Source: Zizania palustris (taxonomy: Eukaryota > Streptophyta > Magnoliopsida > Poales > Poaceae). Taken from it: a stretch of DNA of 64,000 bases. Below the pieces are notes generated by a model. It was not told where the DNA came from, did no database searches, and worked only from the letters and a program-made list of their open reading frames with translations. Below, one piece after another: positions 22,901 through 34,514 of this stretch (position 1 is the stretch's first letter; every line of letters begins with the position of its first letter). A program made the position numbers and the translations under genes. The stretch covers positions 52,457,742-52,521,741 of the forward strand of contig JAAALK010000288.1 of the NCBI GenBank assembly GCA_019279435.1. Reading direction: 5' to 3'.

Positions 22901-24400
22901 GGGTATTTAGTTTCAAGCAGGGGGATTGAAGCTAGCCCTACTCAAATAACTGCGCTACAAAAGATGGCTCCTCCGGAAAATTTAAAGCAAGTGCAAAAGC
23001 TGACTGGGCGTCTGGCAGCACTTAGCAGGTTTTTATCAAGGTCTGCGGAGAGAAGCTTGCCTATATTTAAAGCATTGAAAGGGTCCGAAGATTTTGCATG
23101 GACACCGGAGTGTCAAAAAAGCTTCGAAGATATTAAAGAGTATCTCAGTAATCTTGCTACACTCACGGTGCCTACTGCGGACGAAACCCTACTCCTTTAC
23201 CTTGCAGCTACAGGTTCTGCTGTTAGTGCAGTCCTTGTTAGAGAAGTGGATTTCAATGGGAAGTTGGTCCAAAATCCTGTTTATTTTGTATCCGAAGCAT
23301 TATCAGGAGCGAAGATAAGATACTCCGAACTCGAGAAGTTCGTTTATGCTCTGATAATGGCTTCAAGGAAATTAAGACATTATTTTTTGGCAGACAATGT
23401 AATTGTACCAACTTCGTATCCTTTGGGAGATATGCTTCGAAGTAAGGATTCCACTGGAAGAATTGGGATGTGGGCAGTTGAGCTAGCACCCTTCGGCATA
23501 TCTTTTCTGGCAAGGACAGCAATCAAATCGCATGTCTTAGCAGATTTTGTAGCAGAATGGACTCCACCTGCAAATTTGGTTCCGGAGAAGTCAAGTGACG
23601 GAGTTTGGACTGTTTATTCCGATGGGGCTTTCCAAGCATCCGGAGCAGGCATTGGAGCAGTATTAATTTCGCCTTCAGGGCAAAGAGCAATGTACTCCGC
23701 AAGACTCAACTTTAAGTCTACCAATAATATAGCAGAGTATGAAGGGATTTTATTGGGACTCCGAAAAGCACGTGCTCTAGGGGCTACAAGAATTATTATA
23801 AAGACAGATTCTCAGATAGTAGCAGGGCACGTAGATAAAGGTTTCCAGGTTCGGCATCCACAGCTTGCAAAGTACTTAGAAGAAATCCGTAAGATCGAAG
23901 CACACTTCAAGGGTATTTCCATTCGGAGTATACCAAGAGCAGAAAATGTGCAAGCAGACATCTTAGCAAAAGTTGCAGCCAGAGCTGTGGATGTACCAGA
24001 AGAAGCTTTCTATGAGGAGCTCAGTACACCTTCGGTGCCACAAATTCCCTCTGCAGAAATTCTTTGCATTCCAAGTGCAGATTGGAAAAATTCAGTCATG
24101 GAACTTTTACAGGGAGGAACAAATTTGCCTGAGCCACAGCTTTCAAGATTGAAACTCAGGGCTAGGAATTATCAAATAATCAACGGTATTTTATACAAGG
24201 CCGGAGTATGTTCCCCTCTACTCCGATGTATATCTCAATCCGAAGGTCAAGAAATTCTCCGAGAAATTCATGAAGGCCTTTGCGGGTCTTGGCGATGGAA
24301 TGATCTCTTTCCCAGGTTTGCGAATCATCACCCCGAACTAATTTTGCCTTCTACTGCAACCGCAAGAGATTCCCTACTACAGGTTGATGGCCCCAGTTGA
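19901..24400 (+). pseudogene. gag-pol: Gag-pol of A, one stop codon, integrase deleted
   Basis: A single frame begins MPPKRSAPRNPVRRSSRISA and is interrupted only by TAG at 20552-20554, where H has TGG. Order by codon from the start: Gag core (~160-330), Cys/His motif (CIHGENRSHATDTC, ~410), aspartic protease with DGGS (~572), RT with YMDD (~952), the RT-linked RNase H, then a second RNase H beginning YSDGAFQASGAG (~1238), as in the Tat clade. Shortly after IHEGLCGS the frame runs into reversed antisense-gene DNA and stops at 24400. The zinc-binding and catalytic parts of integrase are absent. RT catalytic residues are present. The element could not integrate without help. Confidence 0.88.
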
Positions 24401-24588
24401 TAAGACTGGTCCGCATACTTCGCCGATGCTGGGAAAAGATCTTGGGGATTTCCTCCCGTCTGCGCCATTGCCGCCGTTGAAGGATTGGGAGTCGCTGCCG
24501 CCAAGGTTGCAGCCGCCGCTGCTGCCGCAGCCTGTTGCTGCGCCAGTGTTGAAGATGCTCCAGGGCCCTTGAAACTAGTCTTCGCCAT
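24290..24588 (-). pseudogene. Stub of the antisense gene of A
   Basis: The minus strand from ATG 24588 reads MAKTSFKGPGASSTLAQQQ, clearly the same N-terminus as B (Ala-rich run, then ELGPSTC-like QLGPSTC). A one-base loss causes a stop at 24328-24330. After this the B-like sequence continues out of frame until the deletion junction near 24285. It keeps about 100 of more than 1,100 codons. Confidence 0.8.
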
Positions 24589-24704
24589 TGAATCTCACGG
24601 ATTACTTCAGAAGGAAAATGGAGGCTAGGGCTCGGGTTGGAGGCTAGGGCTCAAGTGATGGTTTGTTTGAAGTGAAAAGGTACTCAAGCAGGGTTTGGGC
24701 CCTT

Positions 24705-24712
24705 TATTTATA
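24705..24712 (-). promoter_or_regulatory. TATA box of A antisense gene
   Basis: The minus strand reads TATAAATA, about 120 bases before the antisense start at 24588. The stretch from 24588 to 25038 is the reverse complement of the B promoter region (44338-44814). Confidence 0.6.
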
Positions 24713-25027
24713 GCCCAGGCTTTACATTTTTTACCATTTGTCCATGCCGTTTCGCATTCTTGCCCGTTACTTTGTTCCGAAATTAACGCATTGCGTAACT
24801 TCCGTTAGAAGAAAGAAGCCAACGGCTATTTTTTCTGAGTCTAAAAAGGCTTTCAGGCTTCCTGAGTTAGTTCTAAGATAGTTCGAAAGTAATTGTCTTA
24901 AAACTGATTCGAAGTTTTATATCTCCATACATTTCGGAGATGGATTAAAATCTAATAACCCCTACGCATGGTTATTTTCTGCGTATACTGCTCTCCTAAC
25001 ATTACAGGTTTAATGGAGAAGTGTATT

Positions 25028-25038
25028 TGAGGGGCTAC
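25028..25038 (+). other. A polypurine tract
   Basis: TTTGAGGGGCTAC abuts the 3' LTR, as in B, K and G. Confidence 0.7.
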
Positions 25039-25534
25039 TGTTGGGGGGAAAATATTCCATCCTCAGGGTTATTGCAGTAACAGGACAAAGGTAGGCGATT
25101 GATTCAAAGATTTCCAGATTACATCTTTGGAGATGCGTTGAGTCCAGTTCGAAGTATGAAGACAGACCCTAGTTCGGAGTATATCTTCGAACATGGACTC
25201 TTCTAAGATCTTTTCTGCCAGCTAAGATGGAAGACTTATCTTCTTTCTCATTAGATTAGTCTTTTACCATTTTAGCCCTATTAAGGGTACTGAATTGTTT
25301 CCACTATGTCGGTTGTAATAGGGGGGTAAAAAGGTCTTTTCCTTAATGTTTGGGCCTATAAATACCCCCCGTTTTACCCTGTAATGAGGACCGAATACAA
25401 GTTATTCAATACAAACTTTCGAACTATTCTAAGCTATTATCCTTTTGGAGGCTTAGAATAGTTTGCTTCGCAAACACTTCGTTTGTTAGTTTCTATTCTT
25501 CAGAAACCTGTTAGCGTAATCTTTTACGCCAACA
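25039..25534 (+). repeat. A 3' LTR, 496 bp
   Basis: TGTTGGGGGG...TTTTACGCCAACA, with TATAAATA at 25357-25364. Its right neighbour is internal sequence of the D LTR, so A (or one of its parents) inserted into that LTR. Confidence 0.9.
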
Positions 25535-26660
25535 CAAAGTAACACATCTAGTTCAGTTTTCTGGAAAAACTATTTTCCTCTGATTTGTGCTGAAACTTAT
25601 TTTTAAGGTGTTTGATCCAATGTTTAACGCATACATGTTTGTTGATTATTTGATTCTGTGATTGATAAAACTTTCTCTGGATAATCTCTTTCCTTAAACC
25701 TGGTGAGGAACCGAACAAACTTTAGACACTCTCCAGAACATTCAAGAGGGATGAAACTCAAATTGAAATTTACATCTGCCGTGGCTTTATTTCTGCCGTG
25801 AGAAAATTCTTCGGTTATTGCGCTGGATCATCTACAGGCGCCAGCATCTTGTCGACAAGAGCTACAACATCGCTGGTTTTGTTGGGAAGAGAAATCACAT
25901 TTTACTTTTGCCATGTGTTCATCCGGAGAAGAAAATTTTCTGCACTGCTTTTCTTGCGTTGGATTCTCTACAGTATTCTTCTGTTTTGCCGGATGAAGCA
26001 ATTGTGTTCTACCGAATAGAGTTTTAGGATCCCTTGGCTCGACGCGAAAGAACAACAGGTAAGGGTTAATCTGCTATTTTTCCGGGAGTTAATAAAATCA
26101 ATAGTTATCTAGTTTTAATTAGCATAAAAATTAATCTCCTATTTTCTAGGTAATTTCAGTTTAATTAATAATCTCGTAGTTATCATTTTTTAATTAAAAT
26201 TAAACTCTTCATTAAATTTTAACCTATTAAATTTTTATCTCGTATTATTTAAGTGTTTTTAATCTGCTCATATAAAAGGAAAATTTATTAGTCACAGTAA
26301 TATATTTATTCTAGATTTCCTCGAAATATTTTAGGTTTATTTCTGAATTAATTTCTGGATGATCCATGTTTTTATTTAGTTGATCAGTATTTTATTTTTA
26401 GACTATTGTTTGAACAATCTATTAATATATTTAGGTATTTTGCTTACGTTATTAAATTTTGCTAGTACCAATTTTATTTACTATAGTATTTCTATTTACT
26501 TTATCTTTAATATCATTTTAATTGGTATACCAGTAATTTTTTAGTCTGGACAATTTTAATTCCAGTAATTTGCTTTGCTAATATTATTTGTCTGGTTAAG
26601 TTTGGTTGGGTGTTGGGATTACGATATAGTTTAGCGAAAAAATTTTAGGCGCCCATTCAC
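25535..26660 (+). repeat. D 5' LTR fragment
   Basis: Nearly identical to 31335-32460. The left part was lost where A lies, and the last 31 bases are lost at the right. At 26660/26661 the LTR jumps straight into gag, removing the priming site and the gag start. Short open frames at 25798-26027 are repeated in the other LTR and are not genes. Confidence 0.85.
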
Positions 26661-29044
26661 AAAAGTCGGGTGAGACTATTGAGGCTTTGTTTGGCCGTTT
26701 TCAATCGATCATTAACAAGCTTCGCGTTAACAAGGCAGAGCGTGATCAGCTGGTCACGGATCATGAACAAGCGCTTAAAGTACTCCATACCTTGGATCCT
26801 AAGATCTGGGAGATCAAGGTCTCTTCTATTGTTGAGAGCACGTCTTATGATACCTTGATCATCGCAGAGCATTTTAGTAAGCTCAAGGCCTCAGAGGTCG
26901 ATATTCAGTTGAGATCAAATCTCACTGATTCTGGCTCAAAGACCCTGGCGCTTGCGACACCGTCGGCTGATCCTAATGCCATGAGTTGTACTGCTTTTTC
27001 CTTGATGTCTATCTCCGAGGAACAACTTGATACTCTAGGAGATGATGATTTGTGCCTGTTTAACAACCGGGTGCGACATGTCTATGATAAGAGAATGTTT
27101 AAGAGACACGACACAAAATCCGGATGCTTTGAGTGTGGTGACCCAGGTCATTTCTTCGCCGACTACGCGAAGCAGAAGAATTACAAGAAGGGCACCGGCG
27201 GCAAATCCTACAACTCCGGCAAGTATGACAACTCCACAAAGGGCAAGCCCAAGACAAGTTTTTTTCGAAAGGCTCTAAAAGATTATAGGCGTGAGAACAA
27301 GAAGCGAGACAAGACCTTCTTCGCCGAGATGGAGAAAAGATACTCCAAGAGATCCTCGTCTTCCTCCTCGTCTTTAAGTTCAAGTGATGAAGAGATCATG
27401 ATCAGGAAGGGGAAGGACAGGGACAATCCGGCGGGCCTCTGTTTCATGACCTTCGGCAACAAGCCGAAGAGTCGCTCATGTCACAGCCGAAGACCCCACA
27501 AGAGCTTTTGCTCAATGGCTCTTGGGGAGAAGAAAGAGAATGACTCCTCTGATGACTCCTACGACGACGATGAGAAGGCATCTTCCTATGAACAAGAAGT
27601 TGTAAATTTACTAGAACAGAATAGTCAGGAGTTGAAGTATCGGGAGAAACTGCTTAGAGGGGCTAAGAAGAGGATAGATGAGCTTGAGAGTGAGCTTGCC
27701 ACAACAAATGGCAAGATTGAGAGTCTGTCTTCTTCCCCTTGCTTGGGTGATAGTGGTGAGTGCCCTAACTGTGAGGTGCTGTTGTGTGACCTGACGACTC
27801 TTAAGTCCAGGTACACAGAGAGAGTAGATGAGAGAGACGCATTGGCCACTGAGCTTGAGAGCGCTCAGCGGGAGCTAAAAGATGCTCATGCCACTGTCGT
27901 CACACCTTGTGTAGACTGCCCATCCCATTTAGCTAGTATAGCTGAGTTGAGAGCCAAGAGTGATGAGTAGTTGAGTGAGTTAGCTGGAGTGAGAGCTGAG
28001 TTGGAGCAGACTAAGCTGGAGCTTGAAACCTTTTCAGTTCCATCCACTATTTGTGAGAACTGTTTGTCCATTAGAATGGAGTTGAGCAAGCTAAAAGCTG
28101 AGAAGTCTGGCGCAGTTGATAAAGAGTGTGAGATCTGCTTGTCTCAGGTGGAGGTGTTAGCTTCTTTGAGAGAGGAGCTAGCTGGTGTTTAGAATGAGAA
28201 CTTTTACCTCCGTCAGATCCTGAGTTGGATTAGTGCTAGAGAGCCATATCTCGGCATGATGATCCAGCAGTTCAAGAGACAAGATGGTTTTGGGGTAGGG
28301 TAGACATATACCAAGGCTGATTTTGAGAGCGCCATTAGCCGTGCAGTGGAGTGGAGTAAGATGACTCACGAACAGAGATATCTCAAGACTCACTCCACTG
28401 AGTCCTTTAAGGATAGTTAGCCCAAGGATGGAGTGATTCGAGAACAATCTAAAGCTCCACCTAAGAAGCAGATCTGGGTTCTTAAGCCTAAAACTCTTCA
28501 CACTTCTCTTGATTCTTTACCTGGACCCTCTCACACCAAAGATGCTTCACCCAACACCACCAAGCCTAAGAACCCTAATCCACAACCACATACCAAGAAG
28601 CCTACCTATCACTGTGAGTTTTGTCAGAGAGAAGGGCATCTTGAGGAGTTTTGCTTCAGGAGGAAGCGGGTTCAGCGAGCAGAGAGAGCTCGAGGTGGGT
28701 AGGAGCAGTTCTACCAGTAGGGTGGTAGACAGAGAGTTCCTCGACGTAGAGAGAGGCTAGAGGCCAGGCCACGTTGCGTAGGTGGTGGTAGAGGATACAA
28801 TTTTTATGATCGTGCTCCGGAGGGTGGTTTCCGTTCCGACAGAGTTCCAGATCGTTCGGTATACGGTTTTGGATCTCGCGACCGTGACTTTTGAAAGAAC
28901 AGAGGACTACGGTTTGAGCCGCGTTTTGGTCCAGACTCATATGATTCCTTCTGCTTTCCAACATACGAGCAGATGGCTCGACACTGGTTTAACACCTTTG
29001 TCAACCCTGGCGTTGGACCGTTTGTTCCTACTCATAATTATTGA
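26661..29044 (+). pseudogene. gag: Sirevirus Gag of D, N-terminus lost, many stops
   Basis: The open frame from 26661 holds the C-terminal half of the copia Gag domain (EALFGRFQSIINKLR). A zinc knuckle follows, CFECGDPGHFFADY, whose last cysteine is tyrosine. Then come Lys/Ser-rich and acidic linkers, a long coiled coil (27590-28190) and a second, intact knuckle CEFCQREGHLEEFC. The normal Gag end is TGA at 29042-29044. Stops fall at 27968, 28190, 28301, 28418, 28700 and 28718, and near 28891. Four of these are TAG where C has CAG. Gag makes the particle; the long coiled coil is typical of Sireviruses. Confidence 0.85.
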
Positions 29045-29075
29045 TCTAGATTTGGGAGTTGCATATCCTTTCTAG
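29045..29075 (+). pseudogene. pol: Last codons of pol of D
   Basis: Directly after the gag stop, another frame reads DLDLGVAYPF-stop. This matches the final residues of pol in C (GDLGVLYPF). The rest of pol, about 3.2 kb in C, is missing, so a deletion joined the gag end to the pol end. Confidence 0.75.
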
Positions 29076-30409
29076 GATATTTTGAGTCAGCTTTTCATTG
29101 GTATCAGTTTTTCTTTCTTCTTTATTTTTATTGAGTCTTTTTGTGTGCGTTCATATCATGCATAATCATTAGTCAATCTGCTTTACTTTCTCTAGCTAGT
29201 TATGTGGCTGATTACCTATCAATGATCATGTTCTGTTTCAGTTCACATGATATATCTGATATTTGTCATATGCATGGCTTTTATGCTTTAAAATTGAAAA
29301 ATTATCACCATTGCTTCTGGTAACTAGCATGTGTAGGATGAATGCTTTCGCTATCTTTTACATGCCTTGTAGCTAGATCCTTACTTAGTTGCAGATATGC
29401 AACTTGGACATCTATATGCTTTAAATATGAAAATTGTGCTATAAAAATGATAAAATAATTCAGAAAATTGAAAAATTTATGCATTTTTATGATTATCAGA
29501 AAAGATCCAGGTGGGTTTGCTTTGTCGCATTGCATTGTTCTGGACTGCTTACCATAGCACTTTGGTATGAACTAGGACGGTGTAATGTATGCCAAGACCA
29601 ATGTATTAAGCTTCTGATGGTCCAGTTCTGGCCTAGACTTGACTTGGTCGGTTAGCATAAGGTTTGACATGCAAATAACCCCTGACAGAAATGAAAAATA
29701 TAAAGAAAAAGCCTGAAAAATTTAAAAAGATGACAAGTTTGCTAAAGTACTTTGTTTTGGACATTGCTTATCTTGGTAGATATTAGTTAGCTTTTGCATC
29801 TCGTGCTTTACTCGGCTTGTCAACTAGAAAATGTGGTGATGCTTTTGTTTGCAAAAATCGAAAAATGCGTGCTAATGACTCTCTTTAGATATCATCTGTT
29901 GCACTGATCATGTCATGTATCTTAGACAGTATATCTTTTACTATACCTGTTAGATGTTGTAGTAGCAGTCAATCATATCTAAGAAGCATGCTTTTCACAC
30001 TCCACCTGCACCCCATTTGCATTCATGACATATTTTGAGGGGGAGCTGCATTTCAGGGGGAGTTTGTGTTTATGTCTCTTTAAAGTGCATTTAGTCTCAC
30101 TTGATGAGTCCAATTGTCAACAAGGGGGACAAATTTTGGGATATATTTTTGGCTTTCTCTGGGATTTATTTCAGGGGGAGTTTATTCTTGTTGGTAATTC
30201 TGAGATTTGCACTTGTTTTTGAGGCTTTATTTTTGGTTAACCATAATGACTATTTTTCTTGCTTCTGTTTGACTTTTGGTCATTAGGGTTAAACTTTTAT
30301 TTTATTTCTTCTATTTTCTTTTGTCTTTGTTTTCTTGTTTCCACATGTTTTGCAGGATCTGGAGATGAGCTGAAAAGGGTGTTGACAATGAACTCATCAA
30401 GGGGGAGAT
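29076..30409 (+). other. 3' untranslated region of D with polypurine tracts
   Basis: This is homologous, inverted, to 38238-39565 of C. It has no coding frame of note. Repeated purine runs (GAGGGGGAGCTGC, TTCAGGGGGAG, CAAGGGGGACAA) occur from 30028 on, and a last one (CAAGGGGGAGA, 30398-30408) lies against the LTR. Multiple such tracts are a known Sirevirus trait. Confidence 0.75.
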
Positions 30410-32491
30410 TGAGAAACCATGTTGAAGAATATGGTTTTGATATTCTAGATGTGATGAGTGATTGTCAACTGAAGTCAATAGAAGGGAGAGATGAAGACCT
30501 GCTGAGTCTGAGGCGCATGTGACTCAGGTACATGGGCAGTGAGCGACAGCCGGGCAGAGGAGCCGTGGAGTCGGGCTGGCCCAATCCGGGTACATGGCTA
30601 GGAGCGGCAGATGATCCACTGGTCTGTTGACTGGGTTTGACTCAGGTACATGAGCGGCGAGCGATTGCCGGGCTAAGGAAGCTGCGGGATCGGGTCAGCC
30701 CTATCCTGGTACCCGGTGCGAAGATGGTGAACACTTTGTTAGTTTTGGCGTAAAACTGATAATCTATGTTTAATTCATTTTAGGATATTAATATTTAGTT
30801 TTTAAGTTAAGAATATTTTTATTTGAGTCAGGTGATTTTTTTAAGAATATTTTAGTAATTTTCAGAATTTATTTTAGAGTCAGTTTAATTTTACTCGAGG
30901 GTAAATTAGTCTTTTCATGTATTAGGATTTGCCTATAAATAGGCCCCTATCCCCCTGGGGATAGATGACCGTTATTTTTTATTATTCCCCAGATTGAATC
31001 TACAGTCCATAAGTTTTTGGTTCAGATCTCCTATTTTCCTTCACCGTCAAACTCCTTTCTCCACCGGCGCTTTTCTCCATCGCTTGATCTGCTACAGAGG
31101 CTAGATGTTTTGCCGGACAGCTACAGAGGTGCCGACACCATGAACGACTACAAGGAAGCGATAGCGCCAGAGATGAGTAATTGCTGTATTGGTTTTTGAG
31201 AACTCTTTTTCTTGCATGTTTTCTATAGAAGTGCATGCGAATGTCTAAACACTTTGTGTAGTACATATTTTGAATGATCCATTTTCGGAATTTGCTCCAA
31301 ATTTCTGCATGTCTGAGTATTTCTTTTGCTAGATCAAAGTAACACATCTGGTTCAGTTTTCTGGAAAAACTATTTTGCTCTGATTTGTGCTGAAACTTAT
31401 TTTTAAGGTGTTTGATCCAATGTTTAACCCATACATGTTTGTTGATTATCTGATTCTGTGATTGATAAAACTTTCTCTGGATAATCTCTTTCCTTAAACC
31501 GGGTGAGGAACCGAACAAACTTTAGAGACTCTCCAGAACATTCAAGAGGGATGAAACTCAAATTGAAATTTGCATCTGCGGTGGCTTTATTTCTGCCGTG
31601 AGAAACTTCTTCGGTTATTGCGCTGGATCATCTATAGGCGCCAGCATCTTTTCGACAAGAGCTACAACATCGCTGGTTTTGCTGGGAAGAGAAATCACAT
31701 TTTACTTTTGCCATGTGTTCATCCGAAGAAGAAAATTTTCTGCACTGCTTTTCTTGCGTTGGATTCTCTGCAGTGTTCTTCTGTTTTGCCGGATGAAGCA
31801 ATTGTGTTCTACCGAATAGAGTTTTAGGATCCCGTGGCTCGACGCGAAAGAGCAACAGGTAAGGGTTAATCTGCTATTTTTCCGTGAGTTAATAAAATCA
31901 ATAGTTATCTAGTTTTAATTAGCATAAAAATTAATCTCCTATTTTCTAGGTAATTTCAGTTTAATTAATAATCTCGTAGTTATCATTTTTTTAATTAAAA
32001 TTAAACTCGTCATTAAATTTTAATCTGTTAAATTTTTATCTCGTATTATTTAAGTGTTTTTAATCTGCTCATATAAAAGGAAAATTTATTAGTCACAGTA
32101 ATATATTTATTCTAGATTTCCTTGAAATACTTTAGGTTTATTTCTGAATTAATTTCTGGATGATCAATGTTTTTATTTAGTTGATCGGTATTTTATTTTT
32201 AGACCGTTGTTTGAACAATCTATTAATATATTTAGGTATTTTGCTTACGTTATTAAATTTTGCTAGTACCAATTTTATTTACTGCAGTATTTTTATTTAC
32301 TTTATCTTTAATATCATTTTAATTGGTATACCAGTTATTTTTTAGTCTGGACAACTTTAATTCCAGTAATTTGCTTTGCTAATATTATTTGTCTGGTTAG
32401 GTTTGGTTGGGTGTTTGGATTACGATATAGTTTAGCGAAAAAATTTTAGGCGCCCATTCACCCCCCTCTGGTCGCTACTTTTGGTCCTACA
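30410..32491 (+). repeat. D 3' LTR, about 2.08 kb
   Basis: I place the start at TGAGAAACC just after the polypurine tract and the end at ...TTTTGGTCCTACA. An alternative start is the palindrome at 30737, which also begins TG. TATAAATA lies at 30934-30941. The first 310 bases contain a segment of about 120 bp present twice (30520-30720). The left border is not confirmed by the 5' copy, which is truncated. Confidence 0.75.
30737..30763. promoter_or_regulatory. Imperfect palindrome in the D LTR
   Basis: TGTTAGTTTTGGCGTAAAAC continuing TGATAAT: inverted arms around GGCGT. C has a more perfect version at 37876-37902. It lies about 170 bases before the TATA box. Sireviruses are known for conserved LTR palindromes; that this one plays the same role is inference. 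Confidence 0.45.
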
Positions 32492-33700
32492 CTTGCCCCC
32501 CAAGTGAACTCGTCTTCATTCTTTAGCCGGAGTATGGGGACAAAAGCATCGATCTTGCCAAACAAGTTAGATATAAAGCGATGCAAATAATTCATCTTGC
32601 CTAGCAACTTTTGCACATCTTTCTTGTATGTCGGCGCTTCAAAGTTCCTAATCTTTTCAAGCCTCTTAGGATCTATCTCAATACCTCTTTCACGAATCAT
32701 GAATCTTAAGAACTTTCCCACTGACACGCCGAACGCACAATTGAGTGGGTTCATTTTTAATCCATACTAACACATTCTATCAAAAGCAACTCTCAAATCG
32801 GGTAAATGGTTGCCCATAGCATCCGATTTGACTTCAACATTGTCTATATAGACCTGTAGCATAACTCCTAGCAATTAATGAAAGATCAGGTTCATAACAC
32901 GTTGATAAGTAGCGCCGGCATTCTTTAAACCAAAAGTCATGATGACCACTCAAACAAGCCAACAAAACCAGGGCATCGAAAGACTGTCTTGTAGATGTCC
33001 TCTTCGGCCATAAAAATTTGATTATAACCAGGATTGCCGTCAAGAAAACTTAGTACCTTGTGTCCTAAAGCATCGTTGATCAACTTGTCGGCTATCATCA
33101 TGGGATATTCGTCCTTTGGAGTGGCCTTGTTCAGATACCTGAAATCAATGCAGACTCGTATTTTGCCGCTCCCCTTCTTCTCTACAGGCACAATATTACC
33201 AACCCATTCATCATACCTACATGGCCTAATAAATTCAGCCTTGAGCAATCATTCTATCTCCTCTTTAACTCGGTCATACATGGTCAAATTAAAGCAACGA
33301 GGGGGCTATTTATAAGGCCTAAACCCGAGTTTGATAAGCATCCAATGCTCTACGAGCTCATGGCTTAGTCCGAGCATCTCACTATACTCCCATGCGAAAC
33401 AATCAACATACGACCAAAGCAACTTTATTACTTCGGCGTTTTCATCAGCTTGTAAATTTTGGTTTACAAAGGTCGGCCTTGGAATGCTACCATTGCCTAT
33501 ATCGATCCTTCAAGAAGATCGGCCGACGCAAAACCTTGAACTAACTTTTCTATTTCGGTAAAATCTTCAATAGATTCGGCAATACTGTCTTGAGAAGACT
33601 GATATTGCTCCACACAGGACTTCAGCCAATCAAGATTGCTCTTACTAGACATGACTATTAGTTTATAAATAGTCATGCTACACCAGCCGGCTTTACCGAC
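32492..33700 (-). pseudogene. pol: Reverse transcriptase of E, active site altered
   Basis: In the minus frame one reads the connector (LLWSYVDCFAWEYSEM), the RT start (FIRPCRYDEWVGNIVPVEKK), CIDFRYLNKATPKDEYP, FLDGNPGYNQIFMAEED and MTFGLKNAGATYQR. The catalytic box at 32839-32850 reads YIDN instead of YIDD. The frame then continues to the RNase H border (PLNCAFGV, FTWGA). Several stops interrupt it. The Asp-to-Asn change alone would be expected to kill polymerase activity. Confidence 0.8.
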
Positions 33701-33706
33701 ACGGGT

Positions 33707-34499
33707 TCAAAACGTCGCCCCAGACATGCTAACGCAATCGTAATCCGAGAGGTCTCTACCTGATAAACACTCTACATTATCATGGATGGCGTCGATAGAC
33801 ACATCAGCCAATGCTACTTGGGTCGAAGTATCTACTGGCACAATCTCCACATCATCGCCGTCCCACTGCATTAGGAACTGGAACACAACAATTTGCGTGA
33901 ATCCAATCACGCCCAAGTAGCACATTGTAGTTACCTTGCACATCGACAATGAAGAACGACGTCGGCAATGTCTTGTTGCCCACCGTTAACTCTAGGGAGA
34001 GTACGCTCCTTGCTTCGGAGCTCTTGACATTGAAGCCGCTAAGCATTAGGTTGGTTTTCTTTAGATCCTCCTTGCCCCTGTCGAGCTTCTTCAAGAGAGA
34101 GTAAGGCATCAAGTTGATATTAGCGCCACTGTCAACAAGCATCCTGGAGATAGTCTTCCCATCAATGTGCCCCTTGATGTAGAGAGGCTTTAGGTGATGA
34201 GCCGTATCGTCGGGCTTCTCGAAAACAGCATCTCGTGGGCCGAGGTTCAACTGAGTGACCTCGACCTCATCTTGTGGTATTGCGAACTCGACAGGAAGCA
34301 TGACAACGTTTATGTCCATTGCCTCAGGTGCGGGCCCCTCGGAGATGGGCGTGTAGTCGTCGTCGAGCATGTCATCATCATCGTCGCTCGGAACAAGAGC
34401 CGGGTTTTTCATCTCAACTGGCTTGGGCTTCCATACTTGCTTCACGATAGGTCGAGGTCGAATTTCCTCGAATATGGCAGTCTCGCTCATCCTAGGCAT
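33707..34499 (-). pseudogene. pol: Aspartic protease region of E
   Basis: From 34499 the frame runs through acidic linkers to the protease core (MLVDSGANINLMPYSLLKKL, active site DSGA) and the flap and second strand (YNVLLGRDWIHANCCVP), ending at 33852. A frameshift carries the reading on to about 33707 (LMQWDGDDVEIVP). The protease would cut the polyprotein. Confidence 0.75.
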
Positions 34500-34514
34500 T
34501 CTTCTCGTGCATCT

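Larger units (their letters stand above)
19344..25534 (+). mobile_element. A: Tat-clade gypsy element, internally deleted, no target duplication
   Basis: A has a 5' LTR, priming site, one long gag-pol frame, an antisense gene stub, a polypurine tract and a 3' LTR. The integrase and most of the antisense gene are deleted. The flanks do not match: CGGGC on the left (inside K) and CAAAG on the right (inside the LTR of D). Confidence 0.88.
25535..32491 (+). mobile_element. D: Sirevirus-type copia element lacking pol
   Basis: D contains a truncated 5' LTR (25535-26660), gag without its N-terminus, no pol, a 3' region with several polypurine tracts and a complete 3' LTR. The two LTR pieces differ by only about 2% by eye, so the insertion is fairly young. 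The right flank is the RT region of E. Confidence 0.85.

Noticed and set aside
25798..26055. Small paired frames repeated at 25798 and 31570
   Set aside because: They lie inside the LTRs of D and are duplicated only because the LTR is. No known protein is recognised.
28656..29004. Minus-strand frames of 66-102 codons
   Set aside because: They are opposite the Arg-rich tail of the D Gag. There is no support beyond openness.
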